The notes: generated by a model from the sequence alone, not told the origin. DNA of 64,000 bases from JAPLJC01 sp052326585 (GCA_052326585.1 JBKQLU010000038.1:1-64000), one strand, 5' to 3'. Positions 41,002-50,709 are shown, numbered from the stretch's first letter. Translations and numbers: made by a program.

Positions 41002-41769
41002 ATGCTGCTGGAAACATCCGCTCTTACCATGCGCTTCGGAGGTTTGGTCGCCGTGAAGAACGTCGGCCTCCAGATAGGCGGGCATGAGCTGGTGGGGCTG
41101 ATCGGCCCCAATGGCGCCGGAAAGACCACCTTATTTAACGTGATCAGCGGCTATTACGCTCCTTCGGAGGGGCGGGTGGTCTTCGCGGGACATGACTTGA
41201 TCGGGTGGAAGCCGCATCGCATCACCCGCCTGGGTCTCTGCCGCACCTTTCAGTTGACCCGGCCTTTCAGCCACCTGAGCCTGCTGGACAATGCCCTGGT
41301 GGGGGCGCTCTGCCACGAGCGGCATCCCAAAGCGGCCCGGGAAGTGGCTGAATGGGCGCTGGAGCAAGTAGGCCTCTTCGAGCGGGCCGCCGATCTGGCC
41401 CAGGGGCTGCCCATCGGACTTCGGAAGAAGCTGGAGCTGGCCCGGGCGCTGGCCACCAAGCCCAGGCTCCTGCTCCTGGACGAAGTCATGGGAGGTCTGA
41501 GCCAGCCGGAGGTTCGGGAGATGTCGGCTACCATTACCCGCCTCCACGCCTCGGGCATCGGTGTGGTGCTGATCGAGCATGTCATGGCCGCGGTTATGTG
41601 CCTCTGCCAACGGATCTTCGTGCTCCATCATGGCGAACTGGTCGCCAGGGGAACGCCGGCTGAGATCTGCAAAGACCGGCGGGTGATTGAAGCCTACCTG
41701 GGTGAATCCTACGCCAATCCAGCGGAATGCCGGGACCCGGGGGCTACTGAACCAGCGGCGGTTCCTTAA
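41002..41769 (+). CDS. livG: Branched-chain-type ABC ATPase (LivG family)
   Basis: 255 residues from ATG 41002. Walker A GPNGAGKTTLFNVISGYY, Walker B RLLLLDEVMGGL, and a degenerate signature LPIGLRKKLELARAL, typical of LivG. The C-terminus carries an acidic/Pro-rich tail. It dimerises with LivF to energise import. Confidence 0.93.
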   Translation: MLLETSALTMRFGGLVAVKNVGLQIGGHELVGLIGPNGAGKTTLFNVISGYYAPSEGRVVFAGHDLIGWKPHRITRLGLCRTFQLTRPFSHLSLLDNALVGALCHERHPKAAREVAEWALEQVGLFERAADLAQGLPIGLRKKLELARALATKPRLLLLDEVMGGLSQPEVREMSATITRLHASGIGVVLIEHVMAAVMCLCQRIFVLHHGELVARGTPAEICKDRRVIEAYLGESYANPAECRDPGATEPAAVP

Positions 41770-41790
41770 AGGATATTTAGGCCAGGTCCT

Positions 41791-42498
41791 ATGTTGCTCA
41801 GCATAAATAGTCTCTATTCCTACTATGGCGATGTTGAAGCGCTGCATGGGGTCTCCATTAAAATTGACGCTGGCCAAATTGTGGCTCTGGTCGGGCCCAA
41901 TGCGGCTGGCAAAAGCACCATGATCAATTGCATCTCCGGCATCATTGCCCGGAAGACCGGAGAAATCGAGTTCCAGGGGAAGCGGATCGACCAGCTGCCG
42001 CCGCACCGAATTGTTGAACTGGGGCTGGTGCAAATTCCGGAGGGCCGCCGGGTCTTCCCTTTCATGAGCGTCATGGAGAACCTGGAAATGGGCTGCTATT
42101 GCCGCAAGGCCAGGGCCCACAAAAAAGAGAACCTGATCCGGGTCCTGGACTTGCTCCCGGTGTTGCAGGAACGGCGGCAGCAACTGGCGGGATCCCTGTC
42201 CGGCGGCGAACAGCAGATGCTGGCTGTCGGGCGTGGTCTCATGGCGGAGCCGAAACTCCTGATGCTGGACGAGCCCACTATGGGGCTGGCGCCTCTCTTT
42301 GTCGAAAAAGTCTTCGAACTGGCCCGGAGTATCCGCTCTCAGGGCACACCGGTGCTGCTTATCGAACAGAATGTCCATCACGCCTTCTCCATCGCCGATT
42401 TTGGCTATGTCATAGAGAATGGCAGCATCGTCCTGGCGGACACGGGCGCGCGCTTGCTGCAAGACGACCGCCTGACCAAGGCCTACCTCGGTATGTAA
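41791..42498 (+). CDS. livF: Branched-chain-type ABC ATPase (LivF family)
   Basis: 235 residues. Walker A GPNAAGKSTMINCISG, signature LSGGEQQMLAVGRGL and Walker B LLMLDEPTMGLAPLF are complete. Starts 21 nt after livG. Together with the preceding four genes it completes a five-component importer. Confidence 0.94.
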   Translation: MLLSINSLYSYYGDVEALHGVSIKIDAGQIVALVGPNAAGKSTMINCISGIIARKTGEIEFQGKRIDQLPPHRIVELGLVQIPEGRRVFPFMSVMENLEMGCYCRKARAHKKENLIRVLDLLPVLQERRQQLAGSLSGGEQQMLAVGRGLMAEPKLLMLDEPTMGLAPLFVEKVFELARSIRSQGTPVLLIEQNVHHAFSIADFGYVIENGSIVLADTGARLLQDDRLTKAYLGM

Positions 42499-42550
42499 GG
42501 AGTGGGCGCGATTTGGCCAAGGCCATGACCTCAGCAAAGAGGCATAAACT

Positions 42551-43279
42551 ATGAAGCCCAAGGCTCTCAATGACCACTTACGGCTCAGTGAAAAGGCCTA
42601 CAACGCCTTGAAAGAGCACATACTGACAGTGGATCTCAGGGACCAACCCCCTAGCAGCAAATTAGATGAAAAGGAGCTGGTGGCCCAGCTAAAAATGAGC
42701 CGCACGCCGGTGCGGGAAGCCATTAATCGGCTGGCCGCAGAAGGTTTCCTGGAAGTGGTGCCCTACAAAGGGGTATTTATTGTCAGGAAAAGCAAGAAGG
42801 AAATAGTGGCGATTCTTAGGGTACGCGCCACCCTGGAAGGCATGTCGGTTCGTTTGGCCACCCCTAATTTCAGCCGCAAAGACTTTGCCAGAATGAGGGC
42901 CATGTTTACTCCGTTTCTTAATTCATCTCTCGAAAAACAACGCTACGAATTTTCTCAGGCGAATATCAAATTTCATGAATTTATCTTAAAGCGCAGCGAC
43001 TGCGGTATCTTGATTGATATCGCCAGGACCCTCTATGACCATATGCGTTTTATCCGCTTTCATACTTCCAGTTTTCTACCCCGGTTAAAGAGCGCCCTGG
43101 CGCAACATCTGGAACTGATAGATTTGTTTGAAAAAGGTGATGCCGACAAGGCGGAAAGACTTATGCGGGCCCACATTGAAGAATCGGCCCAATACCTGGA
43201 TAAATGGGAGCAATTATATGACGATGCCGCGCCGCAGGCCGGGACCGGGAAAATCTTCAGATCAAGGGCGGAAGCCTGA
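42551..43279 (+). CDS. GntR-family transcriptional regulator, FCD (FadR) subfamily
   Basis: 242 residues. The N-terminal winged helix spans about 10-80 and contains LKMSRTPVREAINRLAAEGFLEVVPYKGVFI. The FCD ligand domain follows to about 225 with the metal-binding histidines in NIKFHEF, LAQHLELIDLFEKGD and MRAHIEESA. FCD regulators bind small carboxylates or related metabolites and usually repress neighbouring catabolic genes. It lies within the run, 52 nt after livF, and is the probable regulator of the operator at 37426. Confidence 0.9.
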   Translation: MKPKALNDHLRLSEKAYNALKEHILTVDLRDQPPSSKLDEKELVAQLKMSRTPVREAINRLAAEGFLEVVPYKGVFIVRKSKKEIVAILRVRATLEGMSVRLATPNFSRKDFARMRAMFTPFLNSSLEKQRYEFSQANIKFHEFILKRSDCGILIDIARTLYDHMRFIRFHTSSFLPRLKSALAQHLELIDLFEKGDADKAERLMRAHIEESAQYLDKWEQLYDDAAPQAGTGKIFRSRAEA

Positions 43280-43427
43280 CCATGGTAAAAAATGCTGCAT
43301 ATGATGACAGCACATAATAATGCTTGCAGGCAGCCAACCTTCTGGTGGTACCAATAATAATACCCGGATTAACCTGGCTGGGATTGATTAACACCCTGAA
43401 GATTAACCTGAGGAGGGGCACAGCAAT

Positions 43428-44063
43428 ATGGATATCCTGAAGCGCCTTGGTGAGGCTGTGATCGCAGGTAAAATAGGCGAGATTGAAGACCTGACTCGCG
43501 AGGCCATCGACAATAACTATGAGCCGCTGCAAATCATCAACCAGGGATTGCTCCCCGGCATGGAAGTCGTCGGTACCTGTTTTAAAGCGGAGGAGATGTA
43601 TATCCCTGAGGTTCTGCTCAGCGCCGAGACTATGAAAAAAGCGGTTAATCTACTTAAGCCGCTGTTGGTGAGCGGCACTTTCGGGCAGGCGGGCAAGGTG
43701 GTGATTGGCACTGTAAAAAGCGATTACCATGATGTCGGGAAAAATATCGTCATCATGCTCATGGAAGCGGCGGGCTACGAGGTCATCGATCTCGGCATGG
43801 ATGTAGCGGAGCTGAGCTTCATTGAAACGGTTGCGGAGCAGAAGCCGGATGTGATCGGGATGAGCGCCATGCTCACGACCACCATGATGGAAATGCAAAA
43901 AGTCATCGACCTTTTAAAAGAGCGCCATCTGCGAGATAAGGTCAAAGTCATTATCGGCGGCGCGCCGGTAAACCAATTATTCAACGATCAGATCGGTGCG
44001 GATGGCTATGGGGAGAATGCGGCCACTGCCGTCGACCTCCTGAAGAGACTGGTAAGACATTAA
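43428..44063 (+). CDS. Corrinoid (B12-binding) methyl-carrier protein
   Basis: 211 residues. An N-terminal helical cap (MDILKRLGEAVIAGKIGEIEDLTREAIDNN) is followed by a Rossmann-type B12 domain with the ligand motif D99-x-H101-D102-x-G104 in SDYHDVGKN, plus GMSAMLTTTMMEMQKVID and VIIGGAPVN. It matches the MtaC/MtbC/MttC family, in which His101 coordinates cobalt and the protein carries a methyl group between two methyltransferases. A second-stage methyltransferase follows 26 nt later. AGGAGGGG lies upstream of the ATG. No substrate-specific MtaB/MttB-type methyltransferase is present. Confidence 0.92.
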   Translation: MDILKRLGEAVIAGKIGEIEDLTREAIDNNYEPLQIINQGLLPGMEVVGTCFKAEEMYIPEVLLSAETMKKAVNLLKPLLVSGTFGQAGKVVIGTVKSDYHDVGKNIVIMLMEAAGYEVIDLGMDVAELSFIETVAEQKPDVIGMSAMLTTTMMEMQKVIDLLKERHLRDKVKVIIGGAPVNQLFNDQIGADGYGENAATAVDLLKRLVRH

Positions 44064-44089
44064 TCCGACTCCAATCAAGGAGAAAATTC

Positions 44090-45139
44090 ATGAGTGCAAG
44101 CCAACAAATGACTTCCAGGGAAAGGGTTATGGAGGCTATAGCGCACCGGGAACCCGACCGGGTGCCCATTGTGATTGCTTCCCGGGAAATTGCCATCCGT
44201 TATGCCGGATATACCTTTGCCGATATTTGGGCCGATGGCGATAGATATGTGGAAGCCCAGTCCAGGTTGATCGAAGATTTCCATCTGGACGCCGCCTTCG
44301 ACATCTGGTGTACGCCCGCGGTCGATGAGGCCCTGGGGGCGCACCTGGAATTACCCCCGGACGATGCCCCCTGGATCCCGCGGCCGCTGCTGAAAGAGAA
44401 GAGCGACATTAAGAACCTGAAGACTAAAATCGATCCGCAAAGGGACGGGCGGATGCCTTTCCTTCTCAATGTCGTGCGCGGCCTCAGAGCAAAACTGGGG
44501 GAGCACATCCCGATCTGCGCGTGGGTGTCGCCCCCTTTCCGCACGGCGTGCATGTTAAGAGGCTCCAGTCAGCTCTACCTCGACATCATGCTCGACCCTG
44601 GTTTCGTCAAAGAGTTGATCGAGACCGTGACCGGTCCCTGTACCGCCTATGGCAAGGCCCTTACCGATGCCGGCGCCGACATCATTTGCCTGTCGAATCC
44701 CGTCGCCAATAAAGATTGCATCAGGTACGCCCACTACAAGGAATTCTCCCATCCTTACAGCAAGCGCATGTTCTCGGATATCAAGGCTCATAAGGATGTC
44801 AAGATCATGTACCATACCTGCGGCAACTGGAATGACCGTTTTGATCTGGTCACGGACGAAAACGTCGATATCCTGCACGTGGACAAGGTGGATTTGGCAG
44901 ATATCAAGAAGAACTTTGGCTCCAAGGTTACCCTCATGGGCAATGTCAGGACTGTAGATACGCTGCTCCAGGGGACGCCGGCACAGGTCGAAGCCGAAGC
45001 GGCCTTGTGCATCGCCAAGGCTGCCAAGGGAGGGGGCTTTTTCCTTTCGGCCGACTGCACCGTCCCCCCGGGGGTGCCCCCTGACAATCTCAGGGCCCTG
45101 GTAAACGTTGCCCTGAGCAAAGGTCGATATCCTCTCTAA
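44090..45139 (+). CDS. MtaA/CmuA-type corrinoid methyltransferase (uroporphyrinogen decarboxylase family)
   Basis: 349 residues. The family opening TSRERVMEAIAHREPDRVPI and the Zn-binding set H242-x-C244 in HTCGN and C323 in SADCTVPPGVP are present. MtaA-like enzymes pass the methyl group of a corrinoid protein to a thiol such as coenzyme M; bacterial members may use tetrahydrofolate or another acceptor, or demethylate substrates. It is paired with the corrinoid protein, so a methyl-transfer step in the pathway is likely. The methyl source is unknown. Confidence 0.88.
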   Translation: MSASQQMTSRERVMEAIAHREPDRVPIVIASREIAIRYAGYTFADIWADGDRYVEAQSRLIEDFHLDAAFDIWCTPAVDEALGAHLELPPDDAPWIPRPLLKEKSDIKNLKTKIDPQRDGRMPFLLNVVRGLRAKLGEHIPICAWVSPPFRTACMLRGSSQLYLDIMLDPGFVKELIETVTGPCTAYGKALTDAGADIICLSNPVANKDCIRYAHYKEFSHPYSKRMFSDIKAHKDVKIMYHTCGNWNDRFDLVTDENVDILHVDKVDLADIKKNFGSKVTLMGNVRTVDTLLQGTPAQVEAEAALCIAKAAKGGGFFLSADCTVPPGVPPDNLRALVNVALSKGRYPL

Positions 45140-45198
45140 GCCCGGGCCGGTTGCTCACCCGGTCCTTTTCCACCTCGAGCGCAGGAAGGATTTAAGAG

Positions 45199-46809
45199 AT
45201 GCAATACATTACAGCACACCAGCTTAAGGACATTCTCAAGAGCGACAACGAGTTCGCCCTGTTGGACGTGAGGGAGCGCAACCCTTTTTCCCGGGAACAC
45301 CTTCTGCTCTCCTCCTGCGTGCCGTTGGGCCAGCTCGAAGTCATGATCGGCGACCTGGTGCCGCGCCTGGCGACCCCAATCGTGCTCATCGGTGATGGCC
45401 CCGGGGATGTCTGGGGCCTGGAGGCAAGAGCGGCCCGGCGACTCAAGGAGCTGGGTTACCTCCAGGTATCGATCCTGCAAGACGGAATTGCAGGCTGGCG
45501 TGAGGCCGGATTTGAGCTTTTCTCCGGCGTCGGCGCTTATAGCAAGGCCTTTGGCGAGTGGATTGCCGAGACCTACCATACGCCTTTCATATCTCCACAA
45601 GAAGAGCACCAAAAGCTGGCCAACCACGAAAAACAATTTATTCTGGATTGCCGGCCAACGAGTGAATATCACCGTATGACCATCCCGGGAAGCACCAACG
45701 CCCCGGGCGCGGATCTTCTTTACCGGGTCCACGACGCCGTGACCGATCCAGGCACCATGATCGTAGTCCATTGCGCCGGACGAACCCGGGGCATCATCGG
45801 GACGCAATCGCTGGTCAACGCCGGTATCCCGAATCGGGTTGCGGCCTTGGAAAATGGCACCATGGGCTGGCAGCTAAGCGGATTCGAACTCGATTACGGG
45901 CAGACCCGAATGGCGCCGGCGCCTTCAGGCGCAGGGCTTGCCAAGGCCAGGGAAGGCGCCGCCAGGGTAGCCGAACGCTTCGGTGTCAGAAAGATTGGGC
46001 CCGACACTCTGAAAAAGTGGATGCGGGAGAGCCGCGACCGGACTCTCTATGTCATCGATGTGCGGCTTCCGGATGAATTCGCCGCCGGGCATCTGGAGGG
46101 TTCCCGTAATGTCCAGGGCGGGCAACTTATTCAAGCAACTGATGAATATATCAGCGTTTTTAACGCTCGCCTGGTACTACTGGACGATACCGAAGTCCGG
46201 GCCACCCTGACTGCCTCCTGGTTAATTCAGATGGGCTGGCGCGATTGTTGGGTGCTGGAAAATGGGATCACCGGCTTGCCTCTGCTTCAGGGTCCAGCCA
46301 GCTCGAGCCTGCCTGGCTTGGAGAAGGCCCGGACCCTGACCGCCGGGGAGCTGGCGTTGCTCTTGCGGCACCCTGATAAAGAGAGAGTGATAATCGACGT
46401 GGCTGCCAGTGGATATTACCGGGAGAAACATGTCCCCGGGGGCTGCTGGGCAATACGTTCCCGCCTGGCCGCGGATTTGTCAAAAGTCCAGCCCATAAAG
46501 ACGCTTATTCTAACCTCTGAAGATGGCACCTTAGCCCATCTGGCCGCCAGAGATTTACAGGAGATGAAATTTGGGCCTGAGGTCCTCGTCTTGGCTGGGG
46601 GAACAACGGCCTGGATTAACGCCGGGCTTCCGGCGGCGGCGGGTATGGAGCGCGCCCTCAGCGAGCCGGACGACACGTGGTATATGCCCTATATGCACCC
46701 GGATGCTCCAGAAGAGGCAAAACGGGACTACATAAAATGGGAGCTTGGCCTGGTGGCGCAGATTGAACGTGACGGGACTGCTAAATTCCGGACATTTCCG
46801 GCTCACTGA
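45199..46809 (+). CDS. Four-domain rhodanese-like protein
   Basis: 536 residues made of four tandem rhodanese-type domains (about 1-110, 125-235, 270-375, 385-490). Each opens with a short hydrophobic-D-V/C-R motif (LLDVRERNPF, ILDCRPTSEYH, VIDVRLPDEF, IIDVAASGYY). Only the second has the catalytic loop Cys (C192 in HCAGRTRG). The first and fourth loops read IGDGPGD and LTSEDGTL, and the third LLDDTEV, so they are probably non-catalytic. The protein is cytoplasmic. Rhodaneses transfer sulfane sulfur. Its place between a methyltransferase and a molybdopterin enzyme suggests a sulfur step or a sulfur donor to the cofactor. Confidence 0.9.
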   Translation: MQYITAHQLKDILKSDNEFALLDVRERNPFSREHLLLSSCVPLGQLEVMIGDLVPRLATPIVLIGDGPGDVWGLEARAARRLKELGYLQVSILQDGIAGWREAGFELFSGVGAYSKAFGEWIAETYHTPFISPQEEHQKLANHEKQFILDCRPTSEYHRMTIPGSTNAPGADLLYRVHDAVTDPGTMIVVHCAGRTRGIIGTQSLVNAGIPNRVAALENGTMGWQLSGFELDYGQTRMAPAPSGAGLAKAREGAARVAERFGVRKIGPDTLKKWMRESRDRTLYVIDVRLPDEFAAGHLEGSRNVQGGQLIQATDEYISVFNARLVLLDDTEVRATLTASWLIQMGWRDCWVLENGITGLPLLQGPASSSLPGLEKARTLTAGELALLLRHPDKERVIIDVAASGYYREKHVPGGCWAIRSRLAADLSKVQPIKTLILTSEDGTLAHLAARDLQEMKFGPEVLVLAGGTTAWINAGLPAAAGMERALSEPDDTWYMPYMHPDAPEEAKRDYIKWELGLVAQIERDGTAKFRTFPAH

Positions 46810-46898
46810 AATAGATGGGCAGGTGCGGGAGCAGCCAAAGACCTAGAACTCCCGCGGCCTTACCCGTTGATTCTTCGGGCCCTTGGCTCCTAGAACCC

Positions 46899-49163
46899 AT
46901 GCAAGAAAAACGACAAGGGACCTGCCAGTGGTGCAAAGGGCGTTGCCAGGTTCTGGCTCATATCAAGGACCGGCGCCTGCTGCGTTTAACCCTGGATAAC
47001 TCCTTAGGGGAAAGGTGCTCCGGGGCGCAAAGGGTCAAGTGTTATCGCCGCGCCGCCGCGGTGGAATGGCTTTACCATCCAAACCGTCCCAAGTTTCCAT
47101 TAAAAAGGTCCGGGCCGAGAGGGGCGGGAGGCTGGCAGACCGTTTCCTGGGAACAGGCAATGGATGAGATTGCCGAACGCCTGTCGGCAATTGGCAAGCA
47201 ATACCGGCCCGAGGCCGTCGGCTTGCTCAGCGGCGACAACTGGGCCCAGTTTGAATATGGCACCCGGTTCATGAACCTCTGGGGCAGCCCCAACTACGTC
47301 GGGCCATCGCCGATTTGTATGGGGCCGAGGGCCAATGTCGCCCGGGCGGTCACCGGTTGGTACCCGGCCTTCAGTATCACGCCGGCTACCCGGTGCATTG
47401 TGCTGCTGGGATGCAACACCTTTGTGAGCCGCCCCATCGTCTATGGGAACGGCAACCAGGCAATCCAAAATGGCGCCAAGCTCCTGGTGATCGACCCCCG
47501 CAGAACCGAGACCGCAGCCGCAGCCGACCTCTGGCTGCAGTTGCGTCCCGGGACCGATGTCTTTCTCCTGATGGCCATGATTCGCTGCATCATTAAGGAG
47601 AATCTCTATGACCATGACTTTGTCAGGCGGTGGTGCCACGGTTTTGACGAACTCCAGGCGAGGGTAGAACGGTTCACCCCGGAAGAAGCTGAAAAGGTCA
47701 CCTGGGTTCCGGCTCAGCTCATTTGCGAGGCAGCCCGCCTCTATGCCCTTACCAAGCCGGCGGCCTTTGTGGAAGGCATGGGTGTCGAACAGCAAGCCAA
47801 TGCGGTTGCGGCCATCCATGCCAGATGGATCCTGGCGGCCTTGACCGGCAATATCGATGTTGCCGGCGGCGAGGAACTCCCGGGGCCCCATTCGTTATAC
47901 CTGTCCGAACGCGAGATGGAGCTCACCGACCTCCTCCCGGCCGCCCAGAAAGAGAAACAGATCGGCACGGACCGGTACAAGTTTCATGGCTGGCCCTTGC
48001 AGACTGAACTGGAAGACCTGACCTATCGCACCTGGGGCAGCCGGGCCGAACCGCCGGTGTGGTATTTAGGCCAGGGGCACGCCCCCAGCCTCTACCAGGC
48101 CATCCTGACCGGCCAGCCTTATCCGGTCAGGGCGCTGTTCGCCGTCGGGGCCAACCCCATGGTGTCCCAGGCTGATACTCGCAGGGTCTATGCGGCCTTG
48201 AAGGAACTCGATCTATTTGTGGTAATGGACACCTTTAAGACGCCCAGCGGCGCTCTCGCCGACTATGTCTTGCCGGCTGCCAGCTGGTTGGAAAAACCCC
48301 AGGCTTATTCATACCTGGGTCTGGCCCGAACCTTGTCGGCCAGCCCGGCGATTATGCCGGCGGTCGTCCCCGGAGAATACGACCGGCGTGATGAATATGG
48401 GTTTTGGCGTGGTCTGGGAAGGCGCTTGGGCCAGGCCGAGCACTGGACCTGGGAGAGCTCGGAAGAGATGCTGGATTACCGTTTTCAGGCACTCGGTCTC
48501 AAGTTTCAAGAGTTTGCCCGGCGCCGGGGCAAGCAGGTCCTTAATCCACCTCATTACAAGCAATACGAGAAGATTGGCTTCGCCACCCCGACCGGGAAGG
48601 TGGAATTATATTCTACCTTGCTCAAAAAGTTCGGTTACGATCCGCTGCCGGACTATCGTGAAGAACCGGTCACGCCGGTCAGTCAGCCGGAGTTGGCGAA
48701 AGAGTTCCCCCTGATATTGATTAACGGAGCCCGCCGGCTGGAGTATATGCATAGCGACTGGCGCCAGATATCCATCATCCGGAAACAGTATCCTTTCCCG
48801 GTAGTGGAAGTGCATCCGGAAACCTGCCGGAGTCTGGGGATCTCTGACGGCCAGTGGGTTTGGATTGAGACGCGGCGTGGCCGGGTAATGCAGAGATGCA
48901 AGGTCTTTGCCGGCCTGGATCCCCGCGTGGTCCACGCCGACTTTGACTGGTGGTATCCGGAAATGCCGGAATCCGAACCTTCCCTTTTCGGGGTCTGGTT
49001 ATCCAATATCAATGTCTTGACCGAAGACGGTGATGAGGTTTGCGGAGCAGAAATGGGCACCTGGTCTCTCCGTTTTAATCTGTGCCGCATCTATCTCGTC
49101 GAGCCGGAGGAAATCCCGAAAGAACTGGGCGGTGAAGTCTCGAAACACCGGGGCGCACAATAA
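46899..49163 (+). CDS. Standalone molybdopterin oxidoreductase-family enzyme
   Basis: 754 residues from ATG 46899; an ATG at 46815 is possible. The N-terminal [4Fe-4S] motif is C9-x2-C12-x3-C16-x23-C40 (CQWCKGRC...ERCSG). Large molybdopterin domains follow (YVGPSPICMGPRANVARAV, LLVIDPRRTETAAAADLWLQLRPGTD, IHARWILAALTGNIDVAGGE), and the C-terminal dinucleotide-binding domain ends near SLFGVWLSNINVLTEDGDE. The ligand position is probably the Cys of PSPICMGPR. No Tat signal and no iron-sulfur or membrane partner gene is adjacent, so it is a monomeric cytoplasmic enzyme, a layout known for acetylene hydratase and some transhydroxylases. The reaction is unknown. Confidence 0.88.
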   Translation: MQEKRQGTCQWCKGRCQVLAHIKDRRLLRLTLDNSLGERCSGAQRVKCYRRAAAVEWLYHPNRPKFPLKRSGPRGAGGWQTVSWEQAMDEIAERLSAIGKQYRPEAVGLLSGDNWAQFEYGTRFMNLWGSPNYVGPSPICMGPRANVARAVTGWYPAFSITPATRCIVLLGCNTFVSRPIVYGNGNQAIQNGAKLLVIDPRRTETAAAADLWLQLRPGTDVFLLMAMIRCIIKENLYDHDFVRRWCHGFDELQARVERFTPEEAEKVTWVPAQLICEAARLYALTKPAAFVEGMGVEQQANAVAAIHARWILAALTGNIDVAGGEELPGPHSLYLSEREMELTDLLPAAQKEKQIGTDRYKFHGWPLQTELEDLTYRTWGSRAEPPVWYLGQGHAPSLYQAILTGQPYPVRALFAVGANPMVSQADTRRVYAALKELDLFVVMDTFKTPSGALADYVLPAASWLEKPQAYSYLGLARTLSASPAIMPAVVPGEYDRRDEYGFWRGLGRRLGQAEHWTWESSEEMLDYRFQALGLKFQEFARRRGKQVLNPPHYKQYEKIGFATPTGKVELYSTLLKKFGYDPLPDYREEPVTPVSQPELAKEFPLILINGARRLEYMHSDWRQISIIRKQYPFPVVEVHPETCRSLGISDGQWVWIETRRGRVMQRCKVFAGLDPRVVHADFDWWYPEMPESEPSLFGVWLSNINVLTEDGDEVCGAEMGTWSLRFNLCRIYLVEPEEIPKELGGEVSKHRGAQ

Positions 49164-49259
49164 TGGCGCACGTGATGCGTTGGCGAGTGGAGGATGGCGT
49201 GCTGGCGGAAGGGGTCTAAGCAGAGGCAATCTTAATCGGAATTTCGCGGGGCGGCGGTT

Positions 49260-50678
49260 TTGATAGTAATTACTTCAGCCCATATTATCGGCATGGTGAT
49301 CACCCTAGTGGTGATCGTTGGCTTTGGCCTCTATGCCGGGACCAGGGTTAAAGACGAGAAAGATTTTGCGGGCAGCTCGCGTAAAGGCGGGGCGGCAATT
49401 GTTGCCGGGACTATCATGGGAACCATGGTGGGTGGCAACGCGACCATCGGTACCGCACAACTGGCGTTTCTTTACGGCTTGGACGCCTGGTGGTTCTGTA
49501 TCGGGGCGGGGATCGGTTTTCTGGCTCTGGGGACTTTTATGCTCAGGCCCATTTATGCCAGCAAAATAACCACTATTCCTGAGTTTCTGGCCGGGACCTA
49601 CGGTCCCAAAATCGGCCCCATTACCAGTATCTTCACGAGCTTTGGCATGTTTTTTAATGTAATTGCCAACGGTCTGGCCGCGGTGGCCCTGCTAACCTCC
49701 GTAGCTAATCTCAATCCTACTGTGGCAGTGATCATCACTATAGTAATAACGCTGGCATATGTTATGGCTGGCGGCATTGAAGGCACCGGCATTGTCGGCG
49801 CCGTCAAAATAGTGCTATTGTATGCCGCAATGATCGCCGCCGCCGGCATGGCGCTTTACCAATTCGGTGGCATCGGGCCGATGTATCACGCCTTTCCGGA
49901 TCCTTTCCCCTGGTTTTCCCTGTTCGGCCGGGGAGTTTCACGGGACCTGGCGGATGCCTTCTCGGTGGTGGTGGGAGTTATCTGCACTCAGACCTACATT
50001 CAAGCGGTCTCAGCCACCAGGAGTTTCGGCAAGGCTCGCCTGGGCGCCTTGCTCTCGGCGTTTCTCATTCCGCCGTTTGGCATCTGTGCCGTTCTGGTCG
50101 GATTGTATATGAGGGCCCATCTTGCCAGTTTCCCCGGGTTGGCCACTGCATCGGCCAATGTTTTACCGGTCTTTATTCTGCATTACCTGCCCCCCTGGGC
50201 CGCGGGGGTAATTTTAGCCACCTTGTTTATCTCGGTGATCGGAACCATAGCCGGTTTGAACCTCGGCATTTCGACCATGCTTACCCGCGATATCTATAAA
50301 CCGTATATCGCCAGGGAGGCCGATGATCAAAGGGCCCTGTGGGTGCAGCGCCTATTGATCCTTTCTCTCAGTGTTATCGCCGTGGTCTGCGTCCGGGGCA
50401 GTTTCGGCAAGCTGCTCCTGGGTTTCGCCTTCCTCTCCATGGGATTGCGGGGTTGCACCGCGCTCTTCCAGATGCTGGGAGCCATGTTCCTGAAACGCCT
50501 GGTTACCCCGGCGGGCGGCATCGCCGCGGCGATTTTGGGGCCGCTGACCGACTTCATCTGGCACTCCCTCTACCCGAAGGGTATCTCTTCACTCTATCCG
50601 GGACTTCTGGTCAGTGGGGTCGTTTTAATTGTGGTGAGTCTAATCACCCGCAGGAAAGAAGATAGTGTGGGGCGGTAA
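49260..50678 (+). CDS. Sodium:solute symporter (SSS family)
   Basis: 472 residues with about 12-13 hydrophobic helices. The opening MIVITSAHIIGMVITLVVIVGF and GGAAIVAGTIMGTMVGGNATIGTAQLAF (quoted as IMGTMVGGNATIGTAQLAF) are typical of the SSS fold. The start is TTG 49260; ATG 49293 is an alternative. Such carriers import proline, betaine, pantothenate or carboxylates with Na+. It is one of three separate transport systems in the run. Confidence 0.85.
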   Translation: MIVITSAHIIGMVITLVVIVGFGLYAGTRVKDEKDFAGSSRKGGAAIVAGTIMGTMVGGNATIGTAQLAFLYGLDAWWFCIGAGIGFLALGTFMLRPIYASKITTIPEFLAGTYGPKIGPITSIFTSFGMFFNVIANGLAAVALLTSVANLNPTVAVIITIVITLAYVMAGGIEGTGIVGAVKIVLLYAAMIAAAGMALYQFGGIGPMYHAFPDPFPWFSLFGRGVSRDLADAFSVVVGVICTQTYIQAVSATRSFGKARLGALLSAFLIPPFGICAVLVGLYMRAHLASFPGLATASANVLPVFILHYLPPWAAGVILATLFISVIGTIAGLNLGISTMLTRDIYKPYIAREADDQRALWVQRLLILSLSVIAVVCVRGSFGKLLLGFAFLSMGLRGCTALFQMLGAMFLKRLVTPAGGIAAAILGPLTDFIWHSLYPKGISSLYPGLLVSGVVLIVVSLITRRKEDSVGR

Positions 50679-50709
50679 AACCTGGTATTTCCAAAAAAAG
50701 GGCTAAGCA

